A stretch of DNA of 8,640 bases from Actinomycetes bacterium (lineage in GTDB: Bacteria; Actinomycetota; Thermoleophilia; Solirubrobacterales; Solirubrobacteraceae). The translations under genes were made by a program, and so were the position numbers. Position 1 is the stretch's first letter; every line of letters begins with the position of its first letter. Shown here piece after piece: positions 1 to 6,132 of the stretch. The notes under the pieces were generated by a model. That model did not search any database and had not been told where the DNA came from. It saw only the letters and a program-made list of their open reading frames with translations. The DNA is taken from positions 1 to 8,640 of the forward strand of contig JAEZDB010000085.1 in assembly GCA_023429855.1 (NCBI GenBank), written 5' to 3'.

Positions 1-1
1 C

Positions 2-1141
2 ATCGACGTCTGGCGCACCGAGGGCGGCTACCGCGACTTCGCGCCGCTCCTGGCGAGGGTGACGGAGCTGCGGCTGCGTCACGCCCGCGTCGGCATGCAG
101 GCGACCGGTCAGCACGGCCTCGCGCGCATGCAGCAGCTCGGCGAGATCGGCGTGCGGCTCGACGTGTTGATGGGCGACGCGCTCGGCCGCTACAACACCA
201 CGCCGTTTCGCACCCTTGACCGGCGGCTGCATCGCAACCTGCTGCCCTTCGTCGACAGCGTCGAGGGCACGAACGAACCGGATCTGTCGGGGCAGCCGGA
301 CTGGGCGGTGCGCGCCAAGGGCCACCAGGGGTCGGTCGTGCAATCGGTCAAGGTCGAGCGCGGGCGCCCGATCGCGGTGATCGCGCCAAGCGTCGGACGC
401 ATGGCGAACACCGGGCCGCTTGGCAGCTACGCGGGACTCGCCGACGCCGCCAACGCCCACGCCTACTCGAGCGCGGGGGAGCCAAGCGCGCCGCTCGACC
501 AGTGGACGCAGGCGCTGACCGGGCAGGTCCCCGGCGGCCGCCCGATCGCGGTCACCGAGGCCGGCTTCCAGACCGACGTCGGGCAGACGAAGTACCACAC
601 GCCGCTGCCGGCCGAGATCGGCGCCTCGTACGTGCCGCGCATCGTGCTCGAGGTGATGCGGCGCGGCATGCCGCGGGTCTACCTCTACGAGATGGCCGAC
701 CGCTGGGCCGACCCCTTCGGCGTCGATACCGCCGCGCACTTCGGCCTCCTCGACGTCGATCTCAAACCGAAGCCCGCGTGGACGGCGCTCGTGCGGCTGC
801 AGCGGGCGCTGCTCGACGGCGGCGCGCCCGACCGCGACGTAGCGCCGCTGCGCGCCACGGTCGTCCGGGGCGGGGCTGACCTGCGCCTGCTCAGCTTCCG
901 GCGCGCGGACGGCACGGCGGCGCTCGCGCTCTGGAGAGCCGTCTCCGAGTGGGACAGCCAAACCCTGCTCGCCACGCCGCCGCGGCCAACCGCCGTCGAG
1001 GTCGAACTGCCCGCGGGCGCGGTACCCGACGGCGCACTCGCTACCGACATCGCAAGTGGCAAACGGCAGCGGCTCAGCGACGCCACGCGCGTGACGCTGC
1101 AGCTGACGGGCGCGCCGGTCGTCATCACCGGCTTGCGCTGA
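2..1141 (+). CDS. Clan GH-A-like glycoside hydrolase, C-terminal part (5' end outside window)
   Basis: The frame is open from base 2 and the protein very likely begins left of the window; an internal GTG at 59 is not a convincing start because the coding pattern continues upstream of it. Counting from that GTG, a Thr-Asn-Glu-Pro-Asp motif lies at residues 71-75. This is the typical acid/base motif at the end of strand 4 of clan GH-A (beta/alpha)8 barrels, with Glu73 the candidate acid/base. Val-Thr-Glu-Ala-Gly follows at 165-169, where Glu167 fits the strand-7 nucleophile. An aromatic-rich segment (Tyr-Leu-Tyr-Glu-Met) near 208-212 fits strand 8. About 110 further residues of beta-rich sequence look like a C-terminal beta-sandwich. 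The role is presumably hydrolysis of a polysaccharide or glycoside; family and substrate cannot be assigned. It converges on the enolase-like gene, with 48 bp between stop codons. Confidence 0.68.
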   Translation: MDVWRTEGGYRDFAPLLARVTELRLRHARVGMQATGQHGLARMQQLGEIGVRLDVLMGDALGRYNTTPFRTLDRRLHRNLLPFVDSVEGTNEPDLSGQPDWAVRAKGHQGSVVQSVKVERGRPIAVIAPSVGRMANTGPLGSYAGLADAANAHAYSSAGEPSAPLDQWTQALTGQVPGGRPIAVTEAGFQTDVGQTKYHTPLPAEIGASYVPRIVLEVMRRGMPRVYLYEMADRWADPFGVDTAAHFGLLDVDLKPKPAWTALVRLQRALLDGGAPDRDVAPLRATVVRGGADLRLLSFRRADGTAALALWRAVSEWDSQTLLATPPRPTAVEVELPAGAVPDGALATDIASGKRQRLSDATRVTLQLTGAPVVITGLR

Positions 1142-1146
1142 CCGCA

Positions 1147-1181
1147 GGCCGTGGGCACGGCCGCTCGCGGGCCGACCCGCG
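1147..1181. terminator. Tandem hairpins between convergent genes, probable bidirectional terminator
   Basis: The 48 bp between the two stop codons holds two GC-rich inverted repeats. GGCCGTG (1147-1153) pairs with CACGGCC (1156-1162), realistically 6 bp with a GGGC loop. CGCGGG (1166-1171) pairs with CCCGCG (1176-1181) around a CCGA loop. Neither strand has a T-run, as is common in GC-rich actinobacteria. Function is inferred from position and structure. Confidence 0.5.
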
Positions 1182-1189
1182 GAACTGGG

Positions 1190-2263
1190 CTAGCGCTCGT
1201 CGGACGGCCAGCGAAAGCCGCGCAGCGACTCGGGCGCCGACAGCGGCGAAGACGGCAGCTCGCCGCCAGGCTCAAAGCCGTGGAACGCCACCGGCGCCGT
1301 GTCGTTGGCGCCGTTCGGGTGCACGAGCGAGGCGAGCAGGATGATCTGGCCGCGGCCGATCGACAGCTCGAACTGCCCGCCGCCGTACATCTCGGCGCCG
1401 AGCTCCTCCAGCCGGTCGTAGACCGCCAGCAGCTCCTGGATCGACCCGATGCGCGACGGCTTGACGTTCATCCGCTTCGGCGTGACGGGGAGCGCGTCGA
1501 TGTCGGCCACGCGGTGGATCGGGGCATCCCAGCTCAGGCGGTGCGCGTCGCGTTCGGCCATCCGCTCGGTCGTCTCGCCGGGGGCGACGTCTTCGAGCGT
1601 AGCCTCCGGTGCTGCTGCCGCGATCTTCAGCGCCTGCTCGGTCGGAATGTCGGTGTCGACGATCGTGCCCGTGTAGAACGCCTTGAAGTCGATGCAGTCG
1701 GCGCGGCCGAGCGCGGAGAGCTCCGCGAGAAACGCGTCGTCCCAATCTGAGCCCGCATCGAGCTTGAATCGCAAGTCCGGCACGGCGTCGAGGTACGGCT
1801 GCAAGTTCGCGACGCTCGGCGGCGAGCCAACCCCTGCCGACGACACGAACGTCACCGCGCGTGGCGTTCGGTCGAGCGCGGTCGCGATGTCGGTGTCGGC
1901 CTGACGCAGTGCCAGGTCGAGCGCCGCCGACTGCCACGCCCAACGGCGGTAGTCCAACGAAGCCTCGTGCTCCGGCGGGCCCGTCGGAAACAGATCGGTT
2001 TCGTCGACCTTTGCGCAGAAGGAACCAAGCGTCCAGGTGCCCACCGGATCGAAGGCCGGGCCATGGTGGCGCACGTCGTCGTGCTCGGACGCGTCGTAGT
2101 TCACGTCCTCGCCGAGGCCCTCCTCGCCAAGGCCCTGCAGCGCGATCACCGTCGTCACGCGCTCAAAGCGCGGCAGCGGCAATCGGGGAAACGTGAGGTC
2201 GACGGCGTCGATGGTGAGCGGGAGGGCCCTCAGCCGCTCCCACGCTTCAGTACCCCAGCCCAT
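1190..2263 (-). CDS. Enolase-superfamily protein (muconate cycloisomerase/OSBS-like fold) lacking the KxK lysines
   Basis: This is a 357-residue protein with an N-terminal capping domain (about 1-130) and a C-terminal barrel. Candidate metal ligands sit at the ends of successive strands: Asp169 (Phe-Lys-Leu-Asp-Ala), Glu224 (Thr-Leu-Glu-Asp-Val) and Asp246 (Leu-Ser-Trp-Asp-Ala). Lys268 in Asn-Val-Lys-Pro-Ser-Arg-Ile-Gly matches the conserved base on the opposite face in the MLE/OSBS/dipeptide-epimerase group. The strand where these enzymes carry KxK reads Val-Thr-Phe-Val-Ser-Ser-Ala (137-143), so those lysines are absent. Enolase-superfamily enzymes abstract a proton alpha to a carboxylate using Mg2+; the actual reaction here is unknown. 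The ATG lies 5 nt after the stop of the 94-residue gene with no clear Shine-Dalgarno, which suggests translational coupling. It is the last gene of a three-gene operon that begins with a CWB2-like lipoprotein. Confidence 0.82.
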   Translation of the reverse strand: MGWGTEAWERLRALPLTIDAVDLTFPRLPLPRFERVTTVIALQGLGEEGLGEDVNYDASEHDDVRHHGPAFDPVGTWTLGSFCAKVDETDLFPTGPPEHEASLDYRRWAWQSAALDLALRQADTDIATALDRTPRAVTFVSSAGVGSPPSVANLQPYLDAVPDLRFKLDAGSDWDDAFLAELSALGRADCIDFKAFYTGTIVDTDIPTEQALKIAAAAPEATLEDVAPGETTERMAERDAHRLSWDAPIHRVADIDALPVTPKRMNVKPSRIGSIQELLAVYDRLEELGAEMYGGGQFELSIGRGQIILLASLVHPNGANDTAPVAFHGFEPGGELPSSPLSAPESLRGFRWPSDER

Positions 2264-2268
2264 CGCGA

Positions 2269-2553
2269 TCAGGCGTCGGCCGGAGCGGGCGGTGTCAGGG
2301 AATCAAGGTGCGGCAGCCCCTCGACGTGCCCGGTGCCGCGCTGTTCGCCGGCCGCCGCGAGCTGACGCAGCCGCTCAAGCTCACGCTCGCCGAAGCGGCG
2401 AACCGGGTCCGATGCGTCGAGCCCGTCGATCAGACGCGCGATGCGCGCCCGAAGCTGCAGCGCGAAGTGCGGCGTCGCCGGACCCGACAGCTCGAGGATG
2501 TCGTCGATCGTGGCGGGGCGCCCCAGGCGGGCACCCGATTCGGCTTCGCTCAC
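2269..2553 (-). CDS. Hypothetical 94-residue protein, translationally coupled to the lipoprotein
   Basis: The GTG start (2553-2551) overlaps the TGA stop of the upstream lipoprotein (2552-2550) as GTGA. A GGAGG lies about 8 nt before it, inside the upstream gene. These two facts decide the start; the frame stays open further upstream only because it shadows the lipoprotein gene. The protein is small, charged and apparently soluble, with no signal peptide or membrane segment. Residues about 14-68 are probably helical, including a stretch rich in Arg, Leu and Glu around 52-67; the C-terminal 25 residues are Gly/Pro-rich and probably disordered. I do not recognise a family. Its tight packing between a wall-binding lipoprotein and an enolase-superfamily protein suggests a shared process, but nothing in the sequence defines it. 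Confidence 0.75.
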   Translation of the reverse strand: MSEAESGARLGRPATIDDILELSGPATPHFALQLRARIARLIDGLDASDPVRRFGERELERLRQLAAAGEQRGTGHVEGLPHLDSLTPPAPADA

Positions 2554-3809
2554 GGCGTGGCCTCCGGGGCGTTGAGCGTGTCGGCCGAGTCGCCGATCGC
2601 GTTCGGGTTGTCGGAGCGGATGATCTCCAACAGCGAATCTATCCTGGCCTGCGTCGCAACCTCGATCGCCGTCGTCGGGCCGATCAGCCATCCGCGGTTC
2701 TGGAAGGTCTGCGTGACCGGGTGCTGGTCGTCGTAGCCGGGCTGCACGTCGAGCAGGTAGCTCTTGAGCGCGGGGGAGACGTGATCGGGCTCGTCGACGT
2801 AGAGCAGCGCCGGGTACGTGCCGCCGGACGACAGGGCTGCGGCCGCCATCGCCGAGGTCGGGTCCTTCGTGGGCGCGAACACGAACGTGTGGCCCGGCAG
2901 GCGGTAGTTCCACCCGAAATCCTGGTCGGAGTACCGCGCGAACTCGATCGCGAGGTCGGCCGGACCGCCGTCGTCGTTCGGCGGCTGGATCCGGTAGACG
3001 CTCGTGCCCGGAATGTCCTTCAGGGAGCGGATCACGAAGCTGCTCACCACGTCGGAGCTCCCGAGCACGTAGATCCGTGGGTTCTCATGCTCGGCGATCG
3101 CCTCCTTCGTGTCGGCCGGAAGCGTGCCCGCGCCCGTGAAGAGGATCGGGTCGCCCGAGCGCGCCGCCCAGGCTGCAGCCGGCGCCGCACTCGCGGGGTC
3201 CTCGCTGTTGACGATCAAGATCCGGCTCGACGCACGGCCCCGCTGCTTCGTGAGCTGCCGGTCGACCGCCTTCGCGAGCCCCGCGGGCGTGGTCGCGGTG
3301 ACGTAGCGGTAGCGCATGCCATCGGGCCGGGCAGCGGTGCCGATCCGCAACACCTGCGCGCTGTTCATCGCCTTGGCGCCAGCGGGCTGCAGCTGCCGCA
3401 GCGCCGCCGACGACACCGGCGGCAAGTTGCGCCCATCGGCCAGCAACAGCGGGAAGCCGAGCGGCTTAGCAGCGAACGGCGCCGCCAACAAGATCGCGCG
3501 CCAGTCGTCGGCCCCGGCGAGCGTGACCGCCTCGGGGCGCAGGTCGCGCGCTGTCGACGGGAACATCGTCAGCGCCGTCGACGCCGCCACCGCGGCAGGA
3601 TCGACCGCGTCGATGCGCGTCGTGTTCTTTGTCAGCGCACGCGGGATCGGCAACGAGGTCGAAGCCGCCGTCGACGACCCCTCGGTGGTGGGCGTGGTTG
3701 GAGAGGGCGAAGAGGTAGCTGGGGCCGGATCGTCGCCACCGCACGCCGAGAGCGCGAGCGTCGGGAGCAGGGCGCCGGCGAGCAGCAGGACCGGAAGGGC
3801 GCGAAGCAT
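2550..3809 (-). CDS. Secreted lipoprotein with CWB2-like cell-wall-binding repeats
   Basis: From the ATG at 3809 the protein has 419 residues. It begins with a lipoprotein signal: Arg3, a hydrophobic core at 4-19, and lipobox Leu-Ser-Ala-Cys with Cys23 as the lipidation site. A Ser/Thr/Pro-rich linker covers about 31-55. Three related blocks follow (about 68-160, 196-270 and 306-400). Each has the pattern of cell wall binding repeat 2 (PF04122): an acidic residue or two before a stretch of alanines, then a hydrophobic strand such as Pro-Ile-Leu-Phe-Thr, a Leu-Pro turn, and a strand like Ile-Tyr-Val-Leu-Gly. It is probably held on the outer membrane face and contacts wall polymers. A GTG at 3818 is an equally possible start adding three residues; neither has a clear Shine-Dalgarno. 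The frame stays open to 4085, but that part overlaps the riboswitch and is not credible coding sequence. It leads the operon. Confidence 0.78.
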   Translation of the reverse strand: MLRALPVLLLAGALLPTLALSACGGDDPAPATSSPSPTTPTTEGSSTAASTSLPIPRALTKNTTRIDAVDPAAVAASTALTMFPSTARDLRPEAVTLAGADDWRAILLAAPFAAKPLGFPLLLADGRNLPPVSSAALRQLQPAGAKAMNSAQVLRIGTAARPDGMRYRYVTATTPAGLAKAVDRQLTKQRGRASSRILIVNSEDPASAAPAAAWAARSGDPILFTGAGTLPADTKEAIAEHENPRIYVLGSSDVVSSFVIRSLKDIPGTSVYRIQPPNDDGGPADLAIEFARYSDQDFGWNYRLPGHTFVFAPTKDPTSAMAAAALSSGGTYPALLYVDEPDHVSPALKSYLLDVQPGYDDQHPVTQTFQNRGWLIGPTTAIEVATQARIDSLLEIIRSDNPNAIGDSADTLNAPEATP

Positions 3810-3818
3810 CAAGCGCAC

Positions 3819-4003
3819 GATATCGAGGCGCCAGCGCGTGACGCCCCAGGCGACCTGGCGTGAACCCGCGCACACAAGGCTCAGGGTCGCGCAGGTGCGG
3901 CCGATGACCCGAAGAACAACGGGTACGCCCCACAGCGGCCAGTTGACGCCCACCAGCGTCTGAGCGCCATGGGCAGCATCCGCACGATTCCGCCCAACCC
4001 TTG
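3819..4003. other. Divergent noncoding region between the lipoprotein operon and the riboswitch leader
   Basis: No credible gene is seen here. The segment must hold the promoter of the leftward operon, but I could not find a convincing -35/-10 pair for it. A small hairpin, CCAGG-CGA-CCTGG at about 3847-3859, lies in what would be the leader of the lipoprotein transcript. A TTGACG at 3943-3948 resembles a -35 box on the + strand but has no matching -10 at usual spacing. Confidence 0.4.
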
Positions 4004-4012
4004 TGGTACCGT
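4004..4012 (+). promoter_or_regulatory. Candidate -10 element of the riboswitch transcript
   Basis: TGGTACCGT (hexamer TACCGT at 4007-4012) resembles actinobacterial -10 elements and sits 5-8 nt before the first bases of the riboswitch, so transcription would start right at the aptamer. No good -35 box is visible 16-19 nt upstream. Confidence 0.4.
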
Positions 4013-4016
4013 GCCC

Positions 4017-4139
4017 GTCACGCCGAATTGACCCCTGCGAGGGGTCGACCGGGGGAACCAAACCCCCATTGGGCCTAATCCTCACGCTGGAAGCGAGAGG
4101 ACGCGCACTGCGCGAGGCCGTCAGCTAACTCCGGAGGCG
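4017..4139 (+). ncRNA. c-di-AMP (ydaO-yuaA) riboswitch
   Basis: Conserved blocks of the ydaO-yuaA class appear in order: CGCCGAAT at 4021-4028, CCGGGGGAACCAAA at 4040-4053, TTGGGCCTAATC (degenerate form of the usual GGGGUGAAUC block) at 4069-4080, GAGAGGAC at 4095-4102, a small hairpin CGCGC-ACT-GCGCG at 4102-4114, and GCCGTCAGCTAACT at 4117-4130. The closing stem P1 can form from CGCC (4021-4024) and GGCG (4136-4139). The Shine-Dalgarno GGAGG of the NlpC/P60-like gene is at 4133-4137, so P1 uses its last two Gs. Only 8 nt separate the element from the ATG and no terminator fits between. Known ydaO switches turn expression off when c-di-AMP binds and often control wall hydrolases in actinobacteria; here the arrangement suggests translational rather than transcriptional control. 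That last step is inference. Confidence 0.88.
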
Positions 4140-4147
4140 CCCCCCAT

Positions 4148-4720
4148 ATGCACCGCACTGCCTTTTCCGTCCTGCGTACCGTCACGCTCGCCGTCGCCCT
4201 CGGGCTGACCGGCGTGGCCAGCGCCAACGCCCGCACGGGAGGAGTCACCCTTGGTGACCCCGTTGCGCCGGTGTCCACCACGCAGCCGACGGTTGATGGC
4301 ACCGTTGCCAAGCTCCTCAAAGACGGCACCGCCGCGGCGCCGCTCGGTGCACCGCTTGAAGTCCAGCAGGCCGTCTGGGCCGCCAACAAGCTGATCGGCA
4401 AGCCCTACCGCTACGGCGGCGGCCACGCCCGCTTCAAAGACACCGGCTACGACTGCTCCGGCACCGTCTCCTTCGCCCTCAAGGGCGCCAAGCTCCTCAA
4501 GTCGCCGCTCGACTCCTCCTCCTTCATGAAGTGGGGCGTTGCTGGCGAAGGCGAGTGGATGACCGTCTACACCAACCCCGGCCACGCCTTCGTCGTGATC
4601 GCCGGCCTGCGCCTCGACACCTCCGCCACTGGCGACCCGAGCGGCAACAAGGGCCCGCGCTGGCGCCCGACGCTCCGCAGCGTCAAGGGCTTCAAAGCCC
4701 GCCACCCCGACGGCTACTGA
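4148..4720 (+). CDS. Secreted NlpC/P60-like peptidoglycan hydrolase under c-di-AMP control
   Basis: The protein has 190 residues. A signal peptide covers about 1-28: basic residues at 3 and 10, a hydrophobic core at 11-23, and Ala-Asn-Ala before the likely cleavage site. The linker at 29-70 is Thr/Ala-rich. The catalytic domain follows: Ala-Asn-Lys-Leu-Ile-Gly-Lys-Pro-Tyr-Arg-Tyr-Gly-Gly-Gly-His at 79-93 and Tyr-Asp-Cys-Ser-Gly-Thr-Val at 101-107 give the classic NlpC/P60 active-site region with Cys103 as nucleophile. Gly-His-Ala-Phe-Val-Val at 146-151 supplies the candidate His147. The third polar residue cannot be placed securely. NlpC/P60 enzymes cut peptide stems of peptidoglycan outside the membrane. 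The ATG at 4148 has GGAGG 10 nt upstream inside the riboswitch 3' end. The family usually has such a Cys-His pair, but the catalytic domain is short and ends soon after a Trp/Arg/Pro-rich segment. Downstream lies an M23 peptidase. Confidence 0.85.
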   Translation: MHRTAFSVLRTVTLAVALGLTGVASANARTGGVTLGDPVAPVSTTQPTVDGTVAKLLKDGTAAAPLGAPLEVQQAVWAANKLIGKPYRYGGGHARFKDTGYDCSGTVSFALKGAKLLKSPLDSSSFMKWGVAGEGEWMTVYTNPGHAFVVIAGLRLDTSATGDPSGNKGPRWRPTLRSVKGFKARHPDGY

Positions 4721-4754
4721 TACCCCTCTCGCTTGGATCTACGCCACGCACGCA

Positions 4755-4783
4755 ACCGAGCCGTACGTTCGTACTTGCTCGGT
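4755..4783 (+). terminator. Hairpin after the NlpC/P60-like gene, candidate terminator
   Basis: ACCGAGC (4755-4761) pairs perfectly with GCTCGGT (4777-4783), with an inner GTAC/GTAC stem around a GTTC loop. It lies 35 nt past the stop codon. There is no T-run. It could alternatively be a protein-binding palindrome. Confidence 0.4.
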
Positions 4784-4828
4784 CGCGCGCGCGACGTATA
4801 TCCGGCGCGATAGTGGCATCAGACTGAC

Positions 4829-4910
4829 CCTGCGCGCCTCTCTGTGATGCACGACGCGCAGGACCTGAATCCGGCGCGTCGAAGTTCGGTTCGCGCAGGG
4901 CATCCTGCGC
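4829..4910 (+). repeat. Cluster of CCTGCGC/GCGCAGG inverted repeats before the M23 gene
   Basis: The 7-mer CCTGCGC appears four times in 82 bp, twice in each orientation: CCTGCGCG at 4829-4836 opposed by CGCGCAGG at 4855-4862 (18-nt loop), then GCGCAGG at 4893-4899 opposed by CCTGCGC at 4904-4910 (GCAT loop). The second hairpin ends immediately before an ATG at 4911 and covers the only purine-rich, Shine-Dalgarno-like string nearby (GCAGGG, 4895-4900). This sits in the likely leader of the M23 gene; no ydaO-like aptamer is seen there. Weak -10-like strings (TATATC at 4797, GATAGT at 4809) have no good -35 partner. Confidence 0.5.
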
Positions 4911-4946
4911 ATGAACTGCCTGCTCCTGCGTAACTTGTCTCCAGCG

Positions 4947-6125
4947 ATGCGTCGCACCACCCTCACCGTCGGCGTCGCCGGCTCCTGCCTCGGTCTCTGG
5001 GCCGCCGTACCGCTGCTCAGCACGGGCGCGCCCAGCGCTGCCGAACTCGAGAAGAAGATCGACAAGACGTCGGGCAAGATCGAGTACCGCAAGGGCAAGG
5101 AAAAGGTCCTCACCCGCGACATCGCCAAGTACTCCAGCCGCGTCGCGACGCTCGAGAGCCGCGTCGAGTCGCTCTCGGCCCGCCAGAACACGCTCGAAGC
5201 CGACCTCGGCAAGAAGCGCGCCGTCCTCGGCGCAACCCAGGCTGAGCTGCGCGCCGAGCGCGCTCGCCTGGTGCGGCTCCAGAAGCGCTTCCGCGAAGTG
5301 CGCGCCACGCTCGAAGCGCGGCTCGTCGAGCAGTACAAGGAAGGCCGCACCGACCTGGCCTCCGTGATCGTCGAAGCCGACGGCTTCACGCAGCTCCTCG
5401 AACGCGGCGAATACCTCGGGCGACTGGCCCAGAAGGACCAGCTCGTCATCAAGGTGGTATCCGAGGCCAAGGTCGACGCCGACCGCACCGAGAAGCGCCT
5501 CGACGCCCTCGAACGCCGCCAGCAAAAGGTCACGGCCGTGGTCGCCGCACGGCGCAACGAGGTCGCCCGCGTGCGCAGCAACGTCGCGTCGACCGAAGCG
5601 ACGGTCCGCGAAGCCCGCAACGAGAAGCGCGCGCTGCTCTCGACGGTCAAGGAAGAGCGCCACGAGCTCGAGGAAGACCTCTCGGCGATGCAGGCCCAGC
5701 AGGCCAAGATCAGCGGCGCCCTGCGAGGCGCACTCCCTGCCGGCGCGATCCGCAAGGGCACCGGCCGCTTCATCTACCCGATGAACGGCACCTTCACCTC
5801 GCCGTTCGGTTCCCGCTGGGGTCGCCTGCACGCCGGCATCGACATCGCCGCGCCGATCGGCACCCCGATCCGCGCTGCCGACGGAGGCCGCGTTGCCATC
5901 GCCGGCGCCGTTAGCGGCTACGGCAACTACACCTGCATCCAGCACAGCAACTCGCTGTCGACGTGCTACGGCCACCAGTCCTCGATCGCCGTCAAGGTCG
6001 GCCAGACCGTCACGAAGGGCCAGGTCATCGGGCTCTGCGGCAACACCGGCCGCTCCACGGGTCCGCACCTGCACTTCGAAGTGCGCGTGAACGGCAACCC
6101 GCAAGACCCGATGGGCTACCTCTAA
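4947..6125 (+). CDS. Secreted coiled-coil M23 family metallopeptidase (peptidoglycan endopeptidase)
   Basis: From the ATG at 4947 the protein has 392 residues. A signal peptide (Arg2, Arg3, hydrophobic core about 4-25, small residues to about 32) is followed by a long, charged, heptad-like region (about 32-258, rich in Leu, Arg, Glu, Lys), which is a coiled coil as in EnvC/NlpD-like activators. A C-terminal LytM/M23 domain follows, about 270-392. Its zinc and catalytic residues are all present: His295 and Asp299 (His-Ala-Gly-Ile-Asp), His343 (Tyr-Gly-His), and His374/His376 (His-Leu-His-Phe-Glu). Cys330 and Cys340 could form a disulfide. It should cut peptide crossbridges outside the cell. 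An in-frame ATG at 4911 abuts a hairpin and would add 12 residues; I prefer 4947 because that stretch has atypical codons (TTG-TCT-CCA, CGT) and spoils the signal peptide, although 4947 has no Shine-Dalgarno. The gene contains no TTA, CTA or TCA codons, which leaves its antisense strand fully open. Confidence 0.88.
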   Translation: MRRTTLTVGVAGSCLGLWAAVPLLSTGAPSAAELEKKIDKTSGKIEYRKGKEKVLTRDIAKYSSRVATLESRVESLSARQNTLEADLGKKRAVLGATQAELRAERARLVRLQKRFREVRATLEARLVEQYKEGRTDLASVIVEADGFTQLLERGEYLGRLAQKDQLVIKVVSEAKVDADRTEKRLDALERRQQKVTAVVAARRNEVARVRSNVASTEATVREARNEKRALLSTVKEERHELEEDLSAMQAQQAKISGALRGALPAGAIRKGTGRFIYPMNGTFTSPFGSRWGRLHAGIDIAAPIGTPIRAADGGRVAIAGAVSGYGNYTCIQHSNSLSTCYGHQSSIAVKVGQTVTKGQVIGLCGNTGRSTGPHLHFEVRVNGNPQDPMGYL

Positions 6126-6132
6126 GCCTGCG

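Noticed and set aside
2193..3863. 556-codon open frame on the + strand across the lipoprotein and small gene
   Set aside because: It is extremely Arg-rich with no domain pattern and lies antisense to well-supported genes with a lipobox, CWB2 repeats and coupled starts. It is a shadow frame of GC-rich DNA.
3810..4085. N-terminal extension of the lipoprotein frame by 92 codons
   Set aside because: It crosses the antisense strand of the riboswitch and would bury the lipoprotein signal peptide inside the protein.
4784..4795. Alternating CG run as a Z-DNA or special element
   Set aside because: It is only about 11 bases long and is expected by chance at this GC content.
4721..4910. A second c-di-AMP riboswitch before the M23 gene
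   Set aside because: None of the conserved ydaO blocks (GGGGGAACCAA, CAGCTAAC) is present; only simple hairpins are found.
4692..6132. C-terminal 'domain' of the TetR frame, antisense to M23
   Set aside because: Each codon is the reverse complement of an M23 codon, its composition is that of a shadow, and the M23 gene has all its active-site residues. I treat it as an open-frame artefact, but report the missing stop.
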